From Sandaracinaceae bacterium (lineage in GTDB: Bacteria; Myxococcota_A; Polyangia; Polyangiales; Houyiibacteriaceae): a stretch of DNA of 64,000 nucleotides. The translations under genes and the position numbers were made by a program. Where the stretch lies: contig JACKEI010000001.1 in the NCBI GenBank assembly GCA_020633075.1, forward strand, positions 744,001-808,000, given 5' to 3'. The notes beneath the pieces are model-generated. The model did not search any database and was not told the origin of the DNA. It saw only the letters and a program-made list of their open reading frames with translations. Shown here piece after piece: positions 63,028 through 64,000 of this stretch (within the stretch, counting starts at the first letter, position 1; every line of letters starts with the position of its first letter).

Positions 63028-64000
63028 TACGGAGTCGTTCCTAGGACAAGTCCCTCAAAGCGCTCGCCACAACGACCGTCGAAGGCGTACATCCACTCAC
63101 GGATGAAGGTCGCCTTGTGACGGTTCTGCTCTTCACGAGTCAGGTGCAAGTTCCCGGGGGCGAGGGCCTCCACAAGGTCGTCGTCTGTGTGAACCCAGTG
63201 CGCCACGCCTGCGTCGACAAACATCGGCGATGGGGCGAATCTTGGGTCGGGGTGCATATGGAGGCAAAAGACAGCCACGTCTTCGCTCGCCGCTAAGGGC
63301 AGCAAGAGCGTGGAGTTGAAGCCTAGGACTACCCCAGCTGACCGCATGGCCCGCAGGCGGTCGGTGTCTGCGACGACCGCGATGCCCAGCGCCTCGATCT
63401 CTACCTTGTGTGCTTTCCAGAAGTCGCCTTCACGGGGATGTGGTCGGGCCAGCAGGGCGAAGCCACGTTCCGTGACGGCCCTCGCGATTTGAGCCAAGAA
63501 GGCCAGCTTGTTCTCGGGTGTCCACCCGTACTTCTGTTGATGGCAATAGGGCTGGTCCACGTACAGCACTGCGTGCGGGTCGCGCTCGGCTGCGGCACCA
63601 CTCAGCTCATCGAACTCGGGCAACCCAAAGTAGCTCACGCGGGCGTCGGACCAGCCGTGGTTCATCGTCCGATGGAACTCGTAGTTCCGCGCGCTTATAC
63701 ACAGGTACTCGGTGGGGTACAGGTGCGCTTCATGGATGCGCTCGTACGTATCGAAGATGGTTGACGCCATACGCACGTCCCTGTAGCGACGTAGGAACCC
63801 CGCGAGCTCGCGCTTGGCCATGAGCAGCGAGCGGACGAAGAAGAGGCGGTCGCCGACGGCCGGGAGCAGGCGGCGGCGCGCGTGAACGAGTCGCGTCAGC
63901 AGGGGCGTTGCCGTGGGCGCGTGTCCAAGCCCCAGTCGTTGGACCTGCTGCGAGATCTGCATGTCCTGGATGCCATGGTCGCAGAACACGGTCGTGATGC
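63027..64000 (-). CDS. Probable glycosyltransferase, 5' end outside window
   Basis: At least 323 residues; the frame continues through the right edge, so the start is missing (a GTG at 63989 is internal, since ITT before VFCDHGIQDMQIS is also open). Features: YVDQPYCHQQKYGW, ALLARPHPREGDFW and VVLGFNSTLLLPLAAS, the His-Pro and Asn-Ser-Thr motifs of GT-B-type transferases such as polysialyl- and capsular transferases that use nucleotide-activated acidic sugars. With neuBCA beside it, a transfer of the nonulosonic acid is plausible, but the family is not certain. Cotranscribed with the flippase. Confidence 0.65.
   Translation of the reverse strand, partial: ITTVFCDHGIQDMQISQQVQRLGLGHAPTATPLLTRLVHARRRLLPAVGDRLFFVRSLLMAKRELAGFLRRYRDVRMASTIFDTYERIHEAHLYPTEYLCISARNYEFHRTMNHGWSDARVSYFGLPEFDELSGAAAERDPHAVLYVDQPYCHQQKYGWTPENKLAFLAQIARAVTERGFALLARPHPREGDFWKAHKVEIEALGIAVVADTDRLRAMRSAGVVLGFNSTLLLPLAASEDVAVFCLHMHPDPRFAPSPMFVDAGVAHWVHTDDDLVEALAPGNLHLTREEQNRHKATFIREWMYAFDGRCGERFEGLVLGTTP

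Overview
The window is about two-thirds G+C, fully coding, and free of transposases, integrases or CRISPR arrays. The organism is most likely a member of the Myxococcota. The evidence is the many secreted lipoproteins and cytochrome-like proteins, a eukaryotic-like protein kinase, and a trans-envelope gene set that resembles the Glt (gliding) and Nfs (spore coat) machines of Myxococcus xanthus. Genus cannot be read from the sequence.

Left part (1-35 kb): a truncated rnpB and its terminator; a zinc-ribbon membrane protein; a three-gene operon of exported proteins (DUF1549/DUF1553-like lipoprotein, Tat-exported DUF1501 protein, cytochrome-like lipoprotein); an outer-membrane protein coupled to a second cytochrome-like lipoprotein; and the four-gene Anbu cassette (circularly permuted ATP-grasp, alpha-E, transglutaminase, Anbu peptidase). 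Next come two thioredoxin-fold proteins, carB, a cysteine-free NifU-like protein, a TSUP permease, crotonases, a nitroreductase, several lipoproteins, three tRNAs, dodecin, a kinase, a ComF-like protein, a dicarboxylate symporter divergent from tyrA, lysC, an STAS protein, and an ECF sigma/anti-sigma pair.

Middle (35.7-47 kb): one long, tightly overlapping operon behind a strong sigma70-type promoter. It encodes a secreted coiled-coil protein, three large TPR proteins, a small exported protein, a three-helix membrane protein with TolQ/ExbB-like topology, and a GltG-like protein (FHA-like domain, one transmembrane helix, AgmX/PglI C-terminus). The order of the TPR, small and FHA genes parallels gltD-gltE-gltF-gltG of M. 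xanthus.

Right part (47-64 kb): a Wzx/Wzy-type polysaccharide locus. It has a secreted protein of unknown role, an outer-membrane beta-barrel overlapping a short OPX export lipoprotein, a UDP-sugar dehydrogenase and a UDP-glucuronate epimerase, a Wzy-like polymerase, an AsnB-family amidotransferase, rfbBDAC for dTDP-rhamnose, neuB-neuC-neuA for a sialic-acid-type sugar, a Wzx flippase, and the cut start of a probable glycosyltransferase. The predicted polymer contains rhamnose, a uronic acid (possibly amidated) and a nonulosonic acid. No initiating transferase, Wzc-type co-polymerase or ExbD-type subunit is in the window. The direct adjacency of the Glt/Nfs-like machine and the polymer exporter is the most interesting arrangement here. 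A recurrent -10-like hexamer 6-9 nt before the start codon of many first genes suggests frequent leaderless mRNAs.
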